Positions 1-12,185 of a stretch of 64,000 nt of DNA are shown here, one piece after another. The stretch lies in assembly GCA_014871385.1 (NCBI GenBank), contig CM026426.1:44107363-44171362 (forward strand). The letters are read 5' to 3'. The DNA comes from Ceratodon purpureus. Its lineage: Eukaryota; Streptophyta; Bryopsida; Pseudoditrichales; Ditrichaceae. The notes under the pieces were generated by a model. The model worked only from the letters and a program-made list of their open reading frames with translations. It did not search any database and was not told where the DNA came from. Positions within the stretch are counted from its first letter, which is position 1. Each line of letters opens with the position of its first letter. The position numbers and the translations under genes are program-made.

Positions 1-3000
1 TACATTCAAGTCTACTGGAAATGACCACGTCAAGAGTAATCTTCTAGCAAAACTTTTCCGTTTGCGCTCTTTTGGTGTGATGAAGCTGGAAGAATTCAAG
101 GATCTCCCAACTCCAGAGGGATACGAGGCCTATTTGAAGAACAAACCATCGAATTCGTCAAGGCATCCCTTGACAACTAAAGTTTTCATTGCGTTTCTAT
201 ACCGAGTAAGATTTACTTTCCTAAATTCATTGATTCTTTCCACTAGAGGTTGGTAAAATTGTAGTTTTGCAAACTTACTAATTTACTTGTTTTTTTACAG
301 TGGGAGATTGCAGTGGCATCAGATGAAGCCGCTAGGGCCTACATTGAGAGAACTCCAAAAGACAAACAAACCGCAACTAGAGTTTAGGATGCAATGACTC
401 TGGCATCCAACAACATAGTCGACGCCATTAAGAAGAAGGACTTCACCAAATATTTGGCTATTGCAAATCCCAAAAATGGTGAAGACTTCCTCGGTTAAGT
501 ACAAAGCGCGTTGGTTAAGGTGGTGGAACTCTTCTTTGAGTTCGCGGCTTTCTTATAGATTTTTACCTCCAGAATTCAAGGAAGCCGACCTCGATCCTTG
601 ATTGAACAAGGCAGCATTTTGGACACAGGTATAGTACCTCCTTTGTATATAAAATTTGTATTCTTTTTTAGACCAGATATATATTTGTCTCTTATCAACT
701 GAATTGTATCTCTTCTAGTTGGAGGAGGCCGTCATCCACGAGTTTGAGGACATCTACAAGGCGGAGAAGCTCACCATGAATTGGAAGGCATCTCGGAATG
801 TTCAGCAACCGAGCGCATACGTGGAGAGTTGGCGTATTCTTTTATGGGAGAAGGAATTCCCTACGTTCCTTGGTCCTAAGGCTGAGAAGGTCTTTGATAA
901 GAAGTCCAATTTCACCAAATTCTTGGGAACCGCAAACATTGTCAAGCGGGTTACATACCGGTATGATGGTGAACTCAAACATATTTGCATTATCAATCAT
1001 GCTCGTTGTTTCTATTAAACTATAACAATTTGTCTTTGTCATTCATTAGGTACTTCAAGAGGGAGCTTGTTCCAAAAGGCGCCATTGAAGTCCACCAGCT
1101 CCCAAAGTACTTTGCTGCATGGATTCAAAAAGGCTCGGACCAGTGTATCTATGCTCCTCAACAATTAAAGAGGTACAAATCTCTGCACTTGGAAGCACAA
1201 TGTTGGTATCTCAATTGCCATTGTGGTTTTACTATTGATTTAGAGGCGGATGTGAAGTCTTTACATGATGGCGGAGTGGTAGTTGTTGAAGATTCCGTGC
1301 GAGGTAGAGAAGATGACGAGGGACATTAGGATCAATCATGTGCACCACCATGGAAGAGTAGGAAAGGGCGTCGTTTGCAACTAGCTCAAGGGGCGGACAT
1401 TGTGTCTTTGGGTTCTCAGTCACAAGCAATAGAGCAAACGCAGGCGAAGTCATCTACACAAGGGCCGAGGGCACTCCTTGTTCTCAATCTAAAGTCATTC
1501 CTAAGCCTTCTCCCTCTCCTCTAACCGTGTCTTCCTTAGTGAGTGCATTGGACATAACGAAAGGTCTCATTGATCAGAGGAACGCAAAACTAATTCCCAC
1601 TAGCAGCTCTTTAGGTGGATTTCCACATTTGGCCCAAGTTTGTGTCTCCAACAAATTTGTGGAGACATTGATGACTTTACGTTTGAAGACCTACAAAGAC
1701 AGCGGTGGCGATCCTAGATGGGTTGAGATTCTAGACTTCATTCGCAAGGTACAATCCATTAATTGGACTTGTTTTGTATGCATCAAGTTTTATTAGATAT
1801 TAGAAAGTCTAACTTTCCTTTCTGGTTTTTTCAAGGTGGAAGAAGAACACCAAACCCAAGTTCCAAAACGGTGCGAGGATCACAAGCCCTCGGGGATTGA
1901 CTTGATCATAGCCAACATCTCTAAGAATCTACCCGTACCTACGGGTATCTTATCCTTCTTCATTTGTTCCACCTTGGAACTCTTGGGATTCCGAATATGT
2001 GGAGTCTATCTTTGAATTTGCAAGTCATTACTTGCAAAATGATGGTGCTCTTCTCCTCTTCCACAACAATGATCGAAACCTCACTACGGAGATTGTGATG
2101 CACAAGGATTGGTGGGGCATCAATGACCTCAACCTGGCTTCTCCTACAAACCTCAACTCCAAAGTAATTTACTCCGTAATCATTCCTTGTTTATGTATAG
2201 TGATAACATTCTTTTTCTTTATTCTCACATGTTTTAATTGACTGCAGTCTATTCGGTTCTGGATTCACATCTTCATTTGTGGTGGCAACGTTACATCTTA
2301 TCTCTCATTCCAAATGAAGAATTTTGAGGTGATACATGACGACGTTAATATAACCAAGAGTGATGCCATGTTCAACCTCACCAGAGCAAAGACTTAGCTC
2401 ATGAATGGGAACGTTCCATGGAGAGGACCAAGGGAGAAAGCCCCTTTATTCATGCAGGCCCTTATTGAGTAGCTCACCAAGCCCGGCGACATAGTCCTCG
2501 ACTGGAAGGGAGGAACAGGTAACCATTCACTAATTAGTTTTGCATTTCCATTCCTCTCATATTCTCGACAAAGTCTCGCTTCTTTCCCGTGCTTTTAATT
2601 CAGTGGCTTTCATTAAGGCTTGCTAAGAGATTAGTCGTCATGTTCTGGCATTTGCAGATGACGAACTCATCTACAACGTCTTTTATAGCTCCATATGCCG
2701 CTCCTAGACCTATCATGGCCCCTCTTTAACATCCCAGACCTCCACTTGCTGATGAAACACGCCCCAAGAAACGAAGACGCAATAAGTGGAATTGTAAGTA
2801 AGTCTTACTTTACATTTTCCAACATCTAGTCGATTTATCTTAGCTTTGCTTTTGTTTGCATCTCCACGTACTCATTCTAACCACTATCCGGTTGATATTG
2901 CAGCGTAGTTGCATCAACACTGCAACCTATGCCAAGACCCATGCCCATTCCATCGTGGCATGTGAACTCCAGTCTAATTCAGCCATATGTTCTCCCAGAT

Positions 3001-3171
3001 TATGCTGAAGAGTTAGCACAAGCGTTTCAATCCCGCGTCATTAGATATGTTTCTAGTCGAGCTACTACTTGTGATCCTAGGGCCCTTAAATTTATGGATA
3101 CAGAGGCTGTAGAAGGAGATTCTAAGTCCTCGAGATTAGATAGTGGAAGTAGCGATTATAGCATATCTTGA
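1..3171 (+). pseudogene. ParB/amino-methyltransferase-like family 1, decayed copy A (5' end outside window)
   Basis: This is a degenerate plus-strand copy of the minus-strand gene at 44.7-51.0 kb. The same exon blocks appear in the same order: NDHVKSNLLAKLFR at 30-210, EIAVASDEAARAY at 304-500, an SSRLSYRF-like block at 500-630, EEAVIHEFEDI at 719-960, YFKRELVPKGAIEVHQLPKY from 1050, a DFIRK block ending at 1747, DLIIANISKNLPVP from 1900, FEFASHYLQNDGALLLFHNN from 1999, IRFWIHIFI from 2250, and KPGDIVLDWKGGTG ending at 2519. GT/AG junctions are still visible, for example FLYR|GTAAG at 208. In-frame stops near 387, 496, 600, 1327, 2396 and 2470, plus frame changes, make it a pseudogene. It keeps a glycine-rich loop (LDWKGGTG) typical of motif I of permuted N4/N6 amino-methyltransferases, followed at 2604-2700 by an ISRHVLAFADDE-like segment. 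The N-terminal and ParB-like exons lie upstream of the window. Family assignment is from motifs; the relationship to copy B is certain. Confidence 0.8.
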
Positions 3172-3199
3172 GTTTGAACGACGTTTCGCACTTTTGTTA

Positions 3200-3240
3200 A
3201 TTTGATTTGATTTGATTTGATTTGATTTGATTGGATTGGA
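3200..3240 (+). repeat. (TTTGA)n microsatellite
   Basis: About eight TTTGA units lie just after the copy A C-terminal exon. A shorter run of the same motif (TCAAA on the plus strand, 44655-44680) sits at the equivalent place after copy B, so the microsatellite is ancestral to both copies. Confidence 0.85.
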
Positions 3241-3764
3241 TTTCATTACATATCCCTTCTTGTTTTCCTTCGCACCCATCTTGCATTTTTGTACGCAACC
3301 ATCGGGTTTTTTTTAGAATCTTCTCATTTTGTATTTGTGTCTGTCTAGTTGTGGGATTTTTTTGCTGTCAATTCTTATGTGTTCGTTGTACAAGATCATA
3401 AACATGTGACATGTTCTCGATTGATTTTTTTTAAACTTTCTTATTCGATATTCATGGCCTCCTAAAGGAATTACATTGCATGTGCCAAAGTGATTCTGAT
3501 AAAATTTATCAGACTACTGGATCTCAAAAACGTCAATACCAAATTACTCAAAACATTAGGTCTTTCAGATAGCAATATCCATGAAACCAAAAACACAAAT
3601 GTGGACATTAAATTACAATAGAGAAACAATCAAATGGTAAAAAAATATACAAGTCTATAATGACTTTCTCTAAAGGTCAATAGCCTTTCTCATTATTATA
3701 CCCATCTCATCTATTCTGGAGAGAGATCCGGATATTAGGGCTTAGAGAAATTTTCTCTAGATGA
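3241..3764. other. AT-rich spacer, nothing recognised
   Basis: Low-complexity T-rich sequence lies between the family 1 copy A remnant and the retrotransposon remnant. I see no ORF, repeat or RNA gene in it. Confidence 0.5.
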
Positions 3765-5051
3765 ATGGACCTAGTCGACCATCATAGTCTGTCTTACTTG
3801 GTCAACCAACCCCTTGTCACATGGAGAGTAGCTTGCTGGATAATGATCCTCCTTGAATATGATTTTGAGGTAGTCTACGTTCTAGGCCAGCGTCACATAG
3901 TGGCAGACTATTTGTCCAGGAATTCCAAGGCCACCGAGGAAGGCATAGACGATTCATTTAATGAACCATATATCCAAAGAGCTACCATTGAGATTGACAT
4001 TCTCAAGGATTGGCGTGGCGACATCATTCGATATTTAACCTAGGGTATCACACCTCCTGAACTCTCAACAACCAAAAATGTTAGCTTTGTACGAACTACC
4101 CTGCCTCATATCGTGGTCTATGGTCAACACTACCGCCGCGGCCTAGACCATGAATTATGCTTATGCGTACTGGCAGAATTAGAACAGATTGTTAGAATTA
4201 TTCTCCATGACAACCCACTAGGGGGCCATCAAGGCCCTGAAACCACAATAAAAAAGATCCTAGCTGCCCCTTACTGGTCGCCAACGCTTCACAAGGATGT
4301 TCACGCCAATGTTGTAAATTGCCATGCCTGCCAAGTCTCTACGACTAATTTTTAACACCAAGGCCGTGTTACCTTGAAAACTATGCCTCCGTTAGGACCA
4401 TTCCAAAGTTGGTGACTAGAGTTTGTTGGCCCCATTTGCCTTGCAACAAAACAACAAAATATATACTGGTAGCGACAAATTACACAACAAAATGGGTTGA
4501 GGCCAAACCATTAAGAACCAACACTGTTGTGGTGACAACATCCTTCATATATGAGAATATCATCACCCGTTTTGGCTGCCCCTTGGAAATCGTGTCCGAC
4601 CATGGTACTCACATGCCGTCATCGAAGACCTATTAGATAATCACATAATCAAGCCTAGGACAAGCACAGTTTATTATTCCCAAGAAAATGGCCTAGCCGA
4701 ATCCACTAATAAAACCCTGATCAACATGTTACATAGGTTCAGCCGTGCTAATCAAAGTGATTGGGATGACTGCTTACCCGCCGCCTTGTGGGCTTATAGA
4801 GTTGCTACCAGGAGGGCTACTCAGGTCAGTTCATTTGTGATGGCCTACGGCTCCCACCCCTCTTGTCTACAGAATATATTGCACCTACTTTCCAATCCTT
4901 GCATTCCAAGGACTATACACCCCACCAAGTCCTAGTAGCCTGTCTCCAGGACATACACTATTTAGAAGAAGTTAGAGCTTTTGCAATTAAAAACATTGCC
5001 CATAAGCAAGAACTAATGGCACGGTATTTTCAATCAACCAAGCCAGTCTGA
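3765..5051 (+). mobile_element. Ty3/gypsy LTR retrotransposon pol remnant (RNase H, integrase)
   Basis: Three consecutive pol segments are visible. At 3765-3990 is the end of the RNase H domain, with DHHSLSYLVNQP, then YDFEVVYVLGQRHIVADYLS, which is the usual '...GxxNxxADxLSR' ending. At 4190-4345 is the integrase zinc-binding region, with HDNPLGGHQGPETT and CHAC, giving the H-H-C-C ligands. At 4400-4900 is the integrase core, with [39 protein letters not shown] and LWAYRVATR. The expected order RNase H, zinc finger, core is kept. Stops at 4041 and 4352 and frame changes near 4400 and 4640 show that the copy is dead. Reverse transcriptase, protease, gag and LTRs were not recognised, so it is truncated on the 5' side. 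This is an old plant retrotransposon copy. Confidence 0.9.
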
Positions 5052-5715
5052 GTATTTCTACAAAACTCAAACACTACCATTCCGCAACATCAATAACTGC
5101 CCCCAGGCTCAGCCTTGGGGACATTTATAAAAACTTGGCAATAGAGGCCCAAATTAATACTGATGATTTGGACAATGCCCAATCCCCGACCCCAATGCCA
5201 CCATAGACAACTTAGAGATCTATGTAAACCATATTCTGGTGTGCCTATATGGCAGCAAGGATCTGCTTGGATGTCATGTTGATGAGACACCCCAAGGTTC
5301 CCCTTGCTTTCGCATCATTAGGCCCCCGCCGCCACCATCAACGCTAGCCTCTAGGCTAGCCCATCCCAGCCCTAGCCGCCCCTGTCAATTCCCCTCTGCC
5401 CCATCAAGGCCGCCAAGGTCCCAAGATTCATCAATAGCAGCCAAGGCGTCTCCTCTTCTCTCTCTCTCTCCATGGAGGTTCCCTGCTTCTCCCCCTCCAT
5501 TGCTTCCCCCATGTGACAAATCCACCTTGCGCATTCTCCTCCATTGCTTCCCCCAAGTGACAACGTCCAGTACCTTCTCCACCTCCGCATTCTCCTCCCT
5601 CCTGGCACCTTGTTCTTTCCTCACCGCCGAATATAGCCATTTGTCTTCCTCGTTGTCTCTTCCCATTTCCCTCCACACATTGACTGCGCACCATACATCC
5701 ACAGAGTTAGTTTTC
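5052..5715 (+). other. Pro/Ser-rich open stretch, no assigned gene
   Basis: This pyrimidine-rich tract, with runs of TCTCTC at 5455-5470, is open in one plus-strand frame (5239-5973). It yields a Pro/Ser/Leu-rich, low-complexity peptide with no domain I recognise. It may be a leader or LTR-like part of the flanking elements. Confidence 0.35.
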
Positions 5716-7430
5716 ATGGAGAGTAAGAAGGTGCATCCTCCATTCTATGTACCCAAGATGGTCATGGAATGGAAGCCCCGCCGTGGATACCGAGGAAGGC
5801 CTGGGCAGGTACTGGACGTGACTCGAAGGAAAAGTCGACATCAAACAATGCATCGAATTCGTAGCTTCCATGCGTACGTGCGGCGAGACAGAGCCTTACC
5901 CGCCCGGCGTGGTGAAAGGAGTACTTGTCCAATTCTTTGCCCGCTACCTCCACAAGTTCTTTGGCTGGGATAGCTTCGGGCCACGGCGTGGAGCAGCGGC
6001 TGTCGATTCCCACAGCCTGACGTTGCAGCTCGCGTCGGCAATCTCCAGCTCAAGCAAGATAAAAGGTACGATCTGTTCGCCCTTGGTAATCATTTACAAG
6101 ATCCATGCTTTTCACGTATGTGTGGAGTCCTCAGTCAGATCTATTTCCGTAATAACTGCAATGGCATCTTGCCAGAGCAGTTAACTCTACTTCTCAAGGC
6201 AGACCAAGTCGAGAAGATCAACTGGGGGCTGATGGTGGAGGAAAATTTCTGTATCCAGCTGTGTGGACACAGGAAGAAACCCGACTACCATAGCCCCATA
6301 GGACCCTTCCTTACAGCATACATCAGCCATTTCCTTGCGTTCCACCCAAGGCACAACAAGCCACCCCTCATGGGGAGTTTTCTCAATGTGCAATGCAAAT
6401 TTGTTGCAAGTGCGGCACTTGATCCTACACAACCCAGCTCCAGTAAGCGCCCACGGAGTTCCAAGATGATCAAGGTAGTAGACACGCCAGCCAAATGGGG
6501 ACTCTACACCACCAAGTACCATACACCACCAAGTACCATACACCACCAAGTGCCATACACCACCAAGTACCATACACAAACCACGGTTCTTTCGAAGTGC
6601 GTCAAGGAGATGCTACAATGGATTCATACTACCGAGCAGGAGAAGGAAGCCCTTGCAGCCGCTCACAAGGACATCGAGGATCGTTCCAAGCGTAAAATCA
6701 CCTTGGCTATCGAAGGAGCTCGAGAGCAGGCACAGTGCATTCTGGAAAGTACACATGCAGAACATCGACAGCATGTGGAAGAGACCAACCAGATTCTAAC
6801 AAATCTATGAGATCAAGTTGCAAACCTTGAATTGGAGTTAAGAGCAACACAGGACCACATGGACGTCCTCACCAAAGAAAAATAATACGCAGTGGAGGAA
6901 ATTCTGGAGTTGGAGCAACAAGGCAAGGAGTATTTGGCCCGATGCAAGGCCTTGGCAACGCATAACGAGACACTGAAACAGCGGCAAGGCTCACAAGGTG
7001 CCGAGGATGTGTCACATCTCGAGAAGCAGTGAGCCACAGCTGAGCTTTCCATGCAGAACTTCGAAGAAAACAAAGTCGGGTGGGTACACAACGCATCCAA
7101 GATGATTGCCTCCAACGCCTACCTGTGGCTCCGAAATCATCCGCCAACCTCTAGGGATCCCCCTCAGGTGTTTCTCGATCATTGCATTGATGATGCCTTG
7201 GCTACCTTGGAGCAGGAACAATCCAAGAACGACAGAGAGACAATGGACATGGGAGCCATGTTTCCACTCCCACAACTGGAAGATGAACCTGCACACGGCA
7301 GCCCTCGCGAGAATCCTTAGTTGGGAACCCTAGTCATCACCGACTTGGAGAACCGAGCAGAACGTGTTGACATTCGAGAGCAATTCATGGATCCCGAAGA
7401 TACCCCCTAGCCATTACCATGCCTGCCACA
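5716..7430 (+). pseudogene. Broken ORF with coiled-coil region, unknown family
   Basis: The main pieces are an N-terminal part from the ATG at 5716 (KVHPPFYVPKMVMEWKPRRG), a segment in another frame (PGVVKGVLVQFFARYLHKFF, about 5900-6065), a long segment at 6118-6810 and continuing segments to 7320. The 6600-7020 part is rich in Glu, Gln, Ala and Lys with heptad-like spacing (EKEALAAAHKDIEDRSK, ALATHNETLKQRQG) and is probably a coiled coil. Stops at 6808, 6883 and 7030 and at least two frame changes disrupt it. It sits directly behind a dead Ty3/gypsy pol and may be an extra ORF of a retroelement, but I recognise no capsid or zinc-knuckle motif. Function unknown; it is presumed to be mobile-element derived because of its neighbours. 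Confidence 0.45.
6507..6574 (+). repeat. 17-bp tandem repeat, 4 copies
   Basis: Four contiguous copies of CACCACCAAGTACCATA lie inside the broken ORF; the third has one A-to-G change. Seventeen is not a multiple of three, so each copy is read in a different frame and the copy number decides the downstream frame. Confidence 0.95.
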
Positions 7431-9130
7431 ACCAGTCGAAGCTTCACCAAGTCAGATCTTGTCCACGGAATCCACGCGGCCCAAACCTTTTAAACAACAT
7501 ATAATTGGTTTACAGAAAATAGAAGAAGAGTCTAGCCTCGAGGATAGGCCAGCAATGAATGCAAAGCTAAAGAAGAGTTAGAAACTGTAGTCGAAGAAGT
7601 CCATCATTATTTTTCTGCCAACTCTGATCTGGTCGCACTTTATAGTGATCCTGAAGCTGATTATGTCCAATGCCCTGCTTGCAATAAGATTTTTGGAAAG
7701 ACTGTATATGACGTGTACCAATGTTCAGTCACATCTAGGTCAAAACACAACCTAATTCAGAAGGGTGTTGGTGCAGCCATATATGGAAACCAAGCTCTTC
7801 CCTAATGCCACGCACAGCTGCTGCGAGAGGAAACTAGACCGAATTGAAGACCTGCATACCAAAGAAGCCGTGGCTGACCTGCAATCCGGGACGAATTGCC
7901 CTCTCCAAGTGAAGGCAAAATGTTACGTGGCATCCAAGCACGGCAGTGAGAGATAGCAAGGGCGGTGGAACTAGCCGTAGAACAGCAAATTGATAGGAAA
8001 TAGATGGTATAAACAGGGTAGGCAGAAAGGAATCCTCAATTTTATTAGTCAGAGTCGAGTCCTAATCTGAGACTACTTGCTACTCCCTTTTGTACGCACG
8101 AGCCTTGGTGCTCCGTGACGGCCATGGTTTTGGTGAACTAATACTACTCCTTCTTTCCTTTACCTTGTACCTCTCTGTTGCTTGGCTTGACTGAGTGTCC
8201 CCCTCGGTTGCGTTGTTGTGATATGTGCTTCCTTGGTTGTGCTGGTTGAATTTCCCTGACCCTAAGTCAGTCTTTAGCGTCAGTGCATGAATACGAGCTC
8301 TACTCTCTACTCAGTCCTAAATACCCAACACAGCCTGCTCACAAATCGCCCCTCTGTTCTAACATACCAAGAAATCCTAGGTGTCTCAGCAGGGATCAAA
8401 CCTCATTGACAAGGCCTTGGTCTTTTTTCTCCTCTCTAGGAAGCCTCGGCCGAAAAAGAAGCCATGACGGCTTTAGTCCTCGTCCCTGGACTCTTCGTAC
8501 CTATGGCTGCGTCCTACTGTATTGTTCCTCCCTCTAAACCCATGAATGCTCCTTATTGTACACTCTCTGACTAAACCCATTCCTCACCTCTAGATATCGA
8601 TGCTACAACCTTGCTTAACACAAGACCATGACTGCGTTCCGAGGCAGGACCCAATTCTCCTACTACAAGCATGTGTACTTCATCCATTTGAAGGTTTGCA
8701 ACCGCGATCTTGATGCCAACCTTTTCATCCACGCGCCTACCTATAGCTTCAATGAGGTCAAGATAGTTCTTGAAAGCAAAATCCTGACACGCCCATTGGC
8801 GAAGAACTAGGGGGCAGACTAATTTTAGTCCGTGATCTTCACCGTGGACAACGGCAACTAGTTTGCGTAGTAGTCAATGTTTGAATTATTTGCTGTACTG
8901 AGTCAGCAATTCATATTTTGTATTGTCTTTTTCAATATATAGGGTCTTCATATTCACATTGATTACTATGCGTACTAATAGCTTGAATTAATAATGCAAG
9001 GCATATCACATAAATACATTCAACCACTTCTACGCACTCGATCGTGCACTATATTATTAGAATAGGTTATCACTTTAATTTAGCCTACCAATTGCTGTAA
9101 ATAGCTATTTCATTCTTTGAACTTAATGCA
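7431..9130. other. Intergenic or remnant sequence, no intact gene
   Basis: Only short, broken frames are present. Around 7665-7725 one plus-strand frame holds a CPAC-type cysteine pair (VQCPACNKIFGKT), and 8628-8810 is a short open stretch (RTQFSYYKHVYFIHLKV) ending at a TAG. Both are too short to assign and probably belong to the same decayed retroelement cluster. Elsewhere I see nothing. Confidence 0.4.
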
Positions 9131-9562
9131 TTAAGCTTCGCCCCTTGCATTCTGAGCACATCTACCAACCTCTGGCTCTACTACGTGACAAACTACATTC
9201 ACGTCCATTTTGGGTCCCACACTTGGCAATTGTGCTAGGTGGGGACGTTTCAACAATGGCCTACTTCCACTCGTACCTCTAAATGCTTCTCTAAAATAAG
9301 TTCCCGGTGGGATCTTTCCAACCTTAGAGTATGCATGAGTTGGCAACGGCACCTCCACCTTGTCCTCAAGCAATATGATCTCCCTTGGATCTGGTAACAT
9401 TGAAGGGTCTCCTCTCAAATCTGATCCAACATCCACGACCACCGGAAGTGTAAGTCCTTTGCCGCATGCAATCACCTCCTCTTCCCCCTCAACCTCCACG
9501 TATGGTAGGAACGGGCCAACAACGTCACCAATCAAAACAGCAACAACCTTGACGTCCTCCAT
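9131..9562 (-). CDS. Hypothetical ORF, 143 aa
   Basis: This uninterrupted minus-strand frame runs from an ATG at 9562 to a stop at 9131. It encodes a Val-rich, acidic N-terminal half (LIGDVVGPFLPYVEVEGEEE) and a more basic C-terminal half ending in a short Cys-containing segment (VVCHVVEPEVGRCAQNARG). I recognise no family, signal peptide or membrane segment. A plus-strand frame over 9360-9581 is its shadow. The region is less AT-rich than its surroundings, which mildly favours past coding use. It could equally be a chance ORF or one exon of a lost gene. Confidence 0.3.
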   Translation of the reverse strand: MEDVKVVAVLIGDVVGPFLPYVEVEGEEEVIACGKGLTLPVVVDVGSDLRGDPSMLPDPREIILLEDKVEVPLPTHAYSKVGKIPPGTYFREAFRGTSGSRPLLKRPHLAQLPSVGPKMDVNVVCHVVEPEVGRCAQNARGEA

Positions 9563-11948
9563 AATCGTAGCCCGGTACTAAAGAGTGTTGTTTCAAAAAA
9601 AACTTCCCTACCCCTAAGGGTGGGTGGGCGGGATTTCCCTTTACAGGGCAGCTTTTATCACCTTCCTCACCAAATTTCATTCTCAATCAGCCCATTCTCA
9701 ATTCAAACCTAATCAAATCTGTGCACTCTCTTGTGATTCCAAATTACCAGTATAGACACATAGTGCTTTTCACCAGAGAATTCTCAATCAACACACTACT
9801 TACAATATAGTAATGTATGACAAAATAATCCAAATAATAGAGAAAAGTTTGTCTTAAAACTGACAATACAAGATCAAACACAATATAGTTTGAGTCTCCA
9901 GAAATCTTCTCATCCCTTGAATGTAAGTGTAGTAAAGTAAGAAAAATCCAGAGGTAAAGGACCTCACCTGTCCCCATAAACATAACCAAAACCACAGTTA
10001 GGATTATGTTTGTAGACAAGGTGTCAACAGCCCTTTACAGCTTGTTATTGCAATCACAAGAAAAATCAAACCCGACACCAAACATACAAATCAAAGGGAG
10101 AGATGAAAGAGTCTAATTGCAATCATAAATTAGAGGACCTGACTAATAGTTCCACCAGACTCAACCATGTTGCACTTTGCTGAATCAGCTCCACACCACC
10201 ATAAACCAAAACTTCACAAGCTCTAAAAATCTCTCACACACATGTAGCAAACTAGAATTACTTTCAAAGCAGACAAGTAAACAGATGCATATGGCCAAGA
10301 AACTCCCATGGTTTTATACCCTCAAAGAAGTTTCTAGATATTCACTTGTTTGTTATATGGACAGGAATAGCCTCCCTGGTCCAATCATCTCTGACTCTTA
10401 GATGAAGGTTAACCTAGATCAAATGGTCATAAATTAGTGACTTGCTAGAGTAAAGTTCAAGCCTGTAGTAAGCCCCAAGTAAAGTAAGCCCCAAGTAAAG
10501 TAAGCTTCAGGTTTGGAGTAACTACCAGTAAGCCATGTGTAAGGGAGGTGGGTGGGTTTCACTAATTTACACCTTATTCAGCATATCATGCCATAATAAA
10601 GTGACTATGTAATTGCTTGCAAAGTTTTACAAGTAATGTGCAAATTTAATTTGCAAGCCTACATAACTGAAGAGTGCAACTTCTGTCTGAAAAAAGAAAA
10701 AAAAAAAAAAAAAAAAAAACAACACTCGAAAGAGAGGAAGAGACTCTTCACAGCCCAAACTTAAATATACGAAGACTTGTTGGTTCGAAGCGGAAGCACT
10801 TGATGCTGCTTTTGTTGGCGGGTTTTTTATCTTTTTAGAACCCTGCAGTAAAAGGTCAAAACACCATGACATTAGAGGACAGATTGCGAGCTGCTGAATT
10901 GGCGTTTGGTACCGGCCATAATGAGGTAGGATATTGTAAAGCTTATTTCTATTTGTCTAAGAATGTATGACATCATGATAAAACATTGAAATTGATTAAC
11001 AACTGATGAAGCTAATAAGTGATAATAAACCTTAACCAAAACTTACATTATTGGCATCATTGTTGACGGGATTATTGTCTTCAGCTATTGCAAACAGCTT
11101 GACTGGCTCAATCGCTGCTTCATCAAATGACGCACCACCTTGTTTTTAACAACCGCCTGAGGCCTAACTTGATGTACCCTTCCGCCTTCCCATCCTAGGT
11201 CGCAAGTTGTACGAAGTCTCTACGTTTGCTCTAGTCTCAAACCTCTTTGTTCTACCAATGTGTCTCTGATTTTCAACACTTTTACTAAGTTCTTGCTTTG
11301 CTTTGGCACTTAATCGAGTGATCTTGTCTATAGAAATTGAGAAGTTCAGAATTTAACATATGGAACATTAATAGCTGAATGAATTAGATTCAAGAATATT
11401 TATGAAAAGATTCAACATATAAAATATCCGCTGCCAAATTAGTCCCGTCAACACATTCTAATTTAATCATAAGTAAGACGGTGCCACAAGGTATTATTAA
11501 CCTTCTTAGTCATAAGTAAGACGATGCCACATTCTAAAGTACCTAGTAAATTATTTATTAGACAAAATGTTTACATTAATTCAAAAAATAGATCTCATTT
11601 TTTGTCAAAATCTAGACTAGTGTACTTATATCATGGCCCTCTACATTCTTATTTACAATAGAAGACACTATTGGTATTTTAGGCAATGCCCCTAGAAATG
11701 TCCTAAGGGAGATAGGGAATTTGACAACTTTTTGATTGATACATTCCTTGGTCCGTTTGACAGCATAGAGAGAGATGAACTTCCGTCTCCAGAGGAGACA
11801 GACATGAATAAAGTGTCTGTTCGATCTACCCTCAATTCAAAGCCCACAGGACAAAGGTATGGAAGTAAAGATCTATTCCCCCCTTTTGAGAGTAGACACT
11901 TCAGTCACAAGTAACCAGTAACAAAAACCATTAAAACGAGCATATAAG
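9563..11948. other. AT-rich intergenic DNA
   Basis: No gene is supported here. It contains a poly(A) tract (10690-10719), a triplicated GTAAGCCCCAAGTAAA-like motif near 10470-10510, and two similar CATAAGTAAGACG segments near 11468 and 11510. Otherwise I see nothing. Confidence 0.5.
10690..10719 (+). repeat. Poly(A) tract
   Basis: A run of about 30 A with one G and a terminal C. It could be the tail of a retroposed sequence, but I could not identify a source upstream. Confidence 0.9.
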
Positions 11949-11949
11949 T

Positions 11950-12185
11950 TAGTTTGCAATACAAGTTTGATCACCAAGCCATGAGCTCATTGTTGGTTGG
12001 AGGTGAGCGTTTGTCTCATACTGATGGTCCGGGTTCAAACCTTCATGGACTCGTTTGAGCAGATGTGGGGGATGAAGTGGCTTGCTACTGTTGAGTGAGC
12101 GATCACAGGCAGGAAATGCGTTGTGCCAACCAACAGCCCACTGAGTGAGAAGTGACAAGAGACTATGCACCCGTATGCTAACAGT
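11950..12185 (+). mobile_element. tRNA-derived SINE-like unit
   Basis: Sequences resembling the internal RNA polymerase III promoter are present: a box A-like GAGCTCATTGTTGG near 11983 and a box B-like GGTTCAAACC at 12032-12041. The spacing of about 50 bp is normal for a tRNA head. About 140 bp of unrelated body follows. The cloverleaf stems pair poorly, so this is not a functional tRNA. The assignment rests on the A/B box pair only. Confidence 0.4.

Noticed and set aside
12031-12041. Functional tRNA gene
   Set aside because: Box B is present but acceptor and anticodon stems do not pair; better explained as a SINE head.
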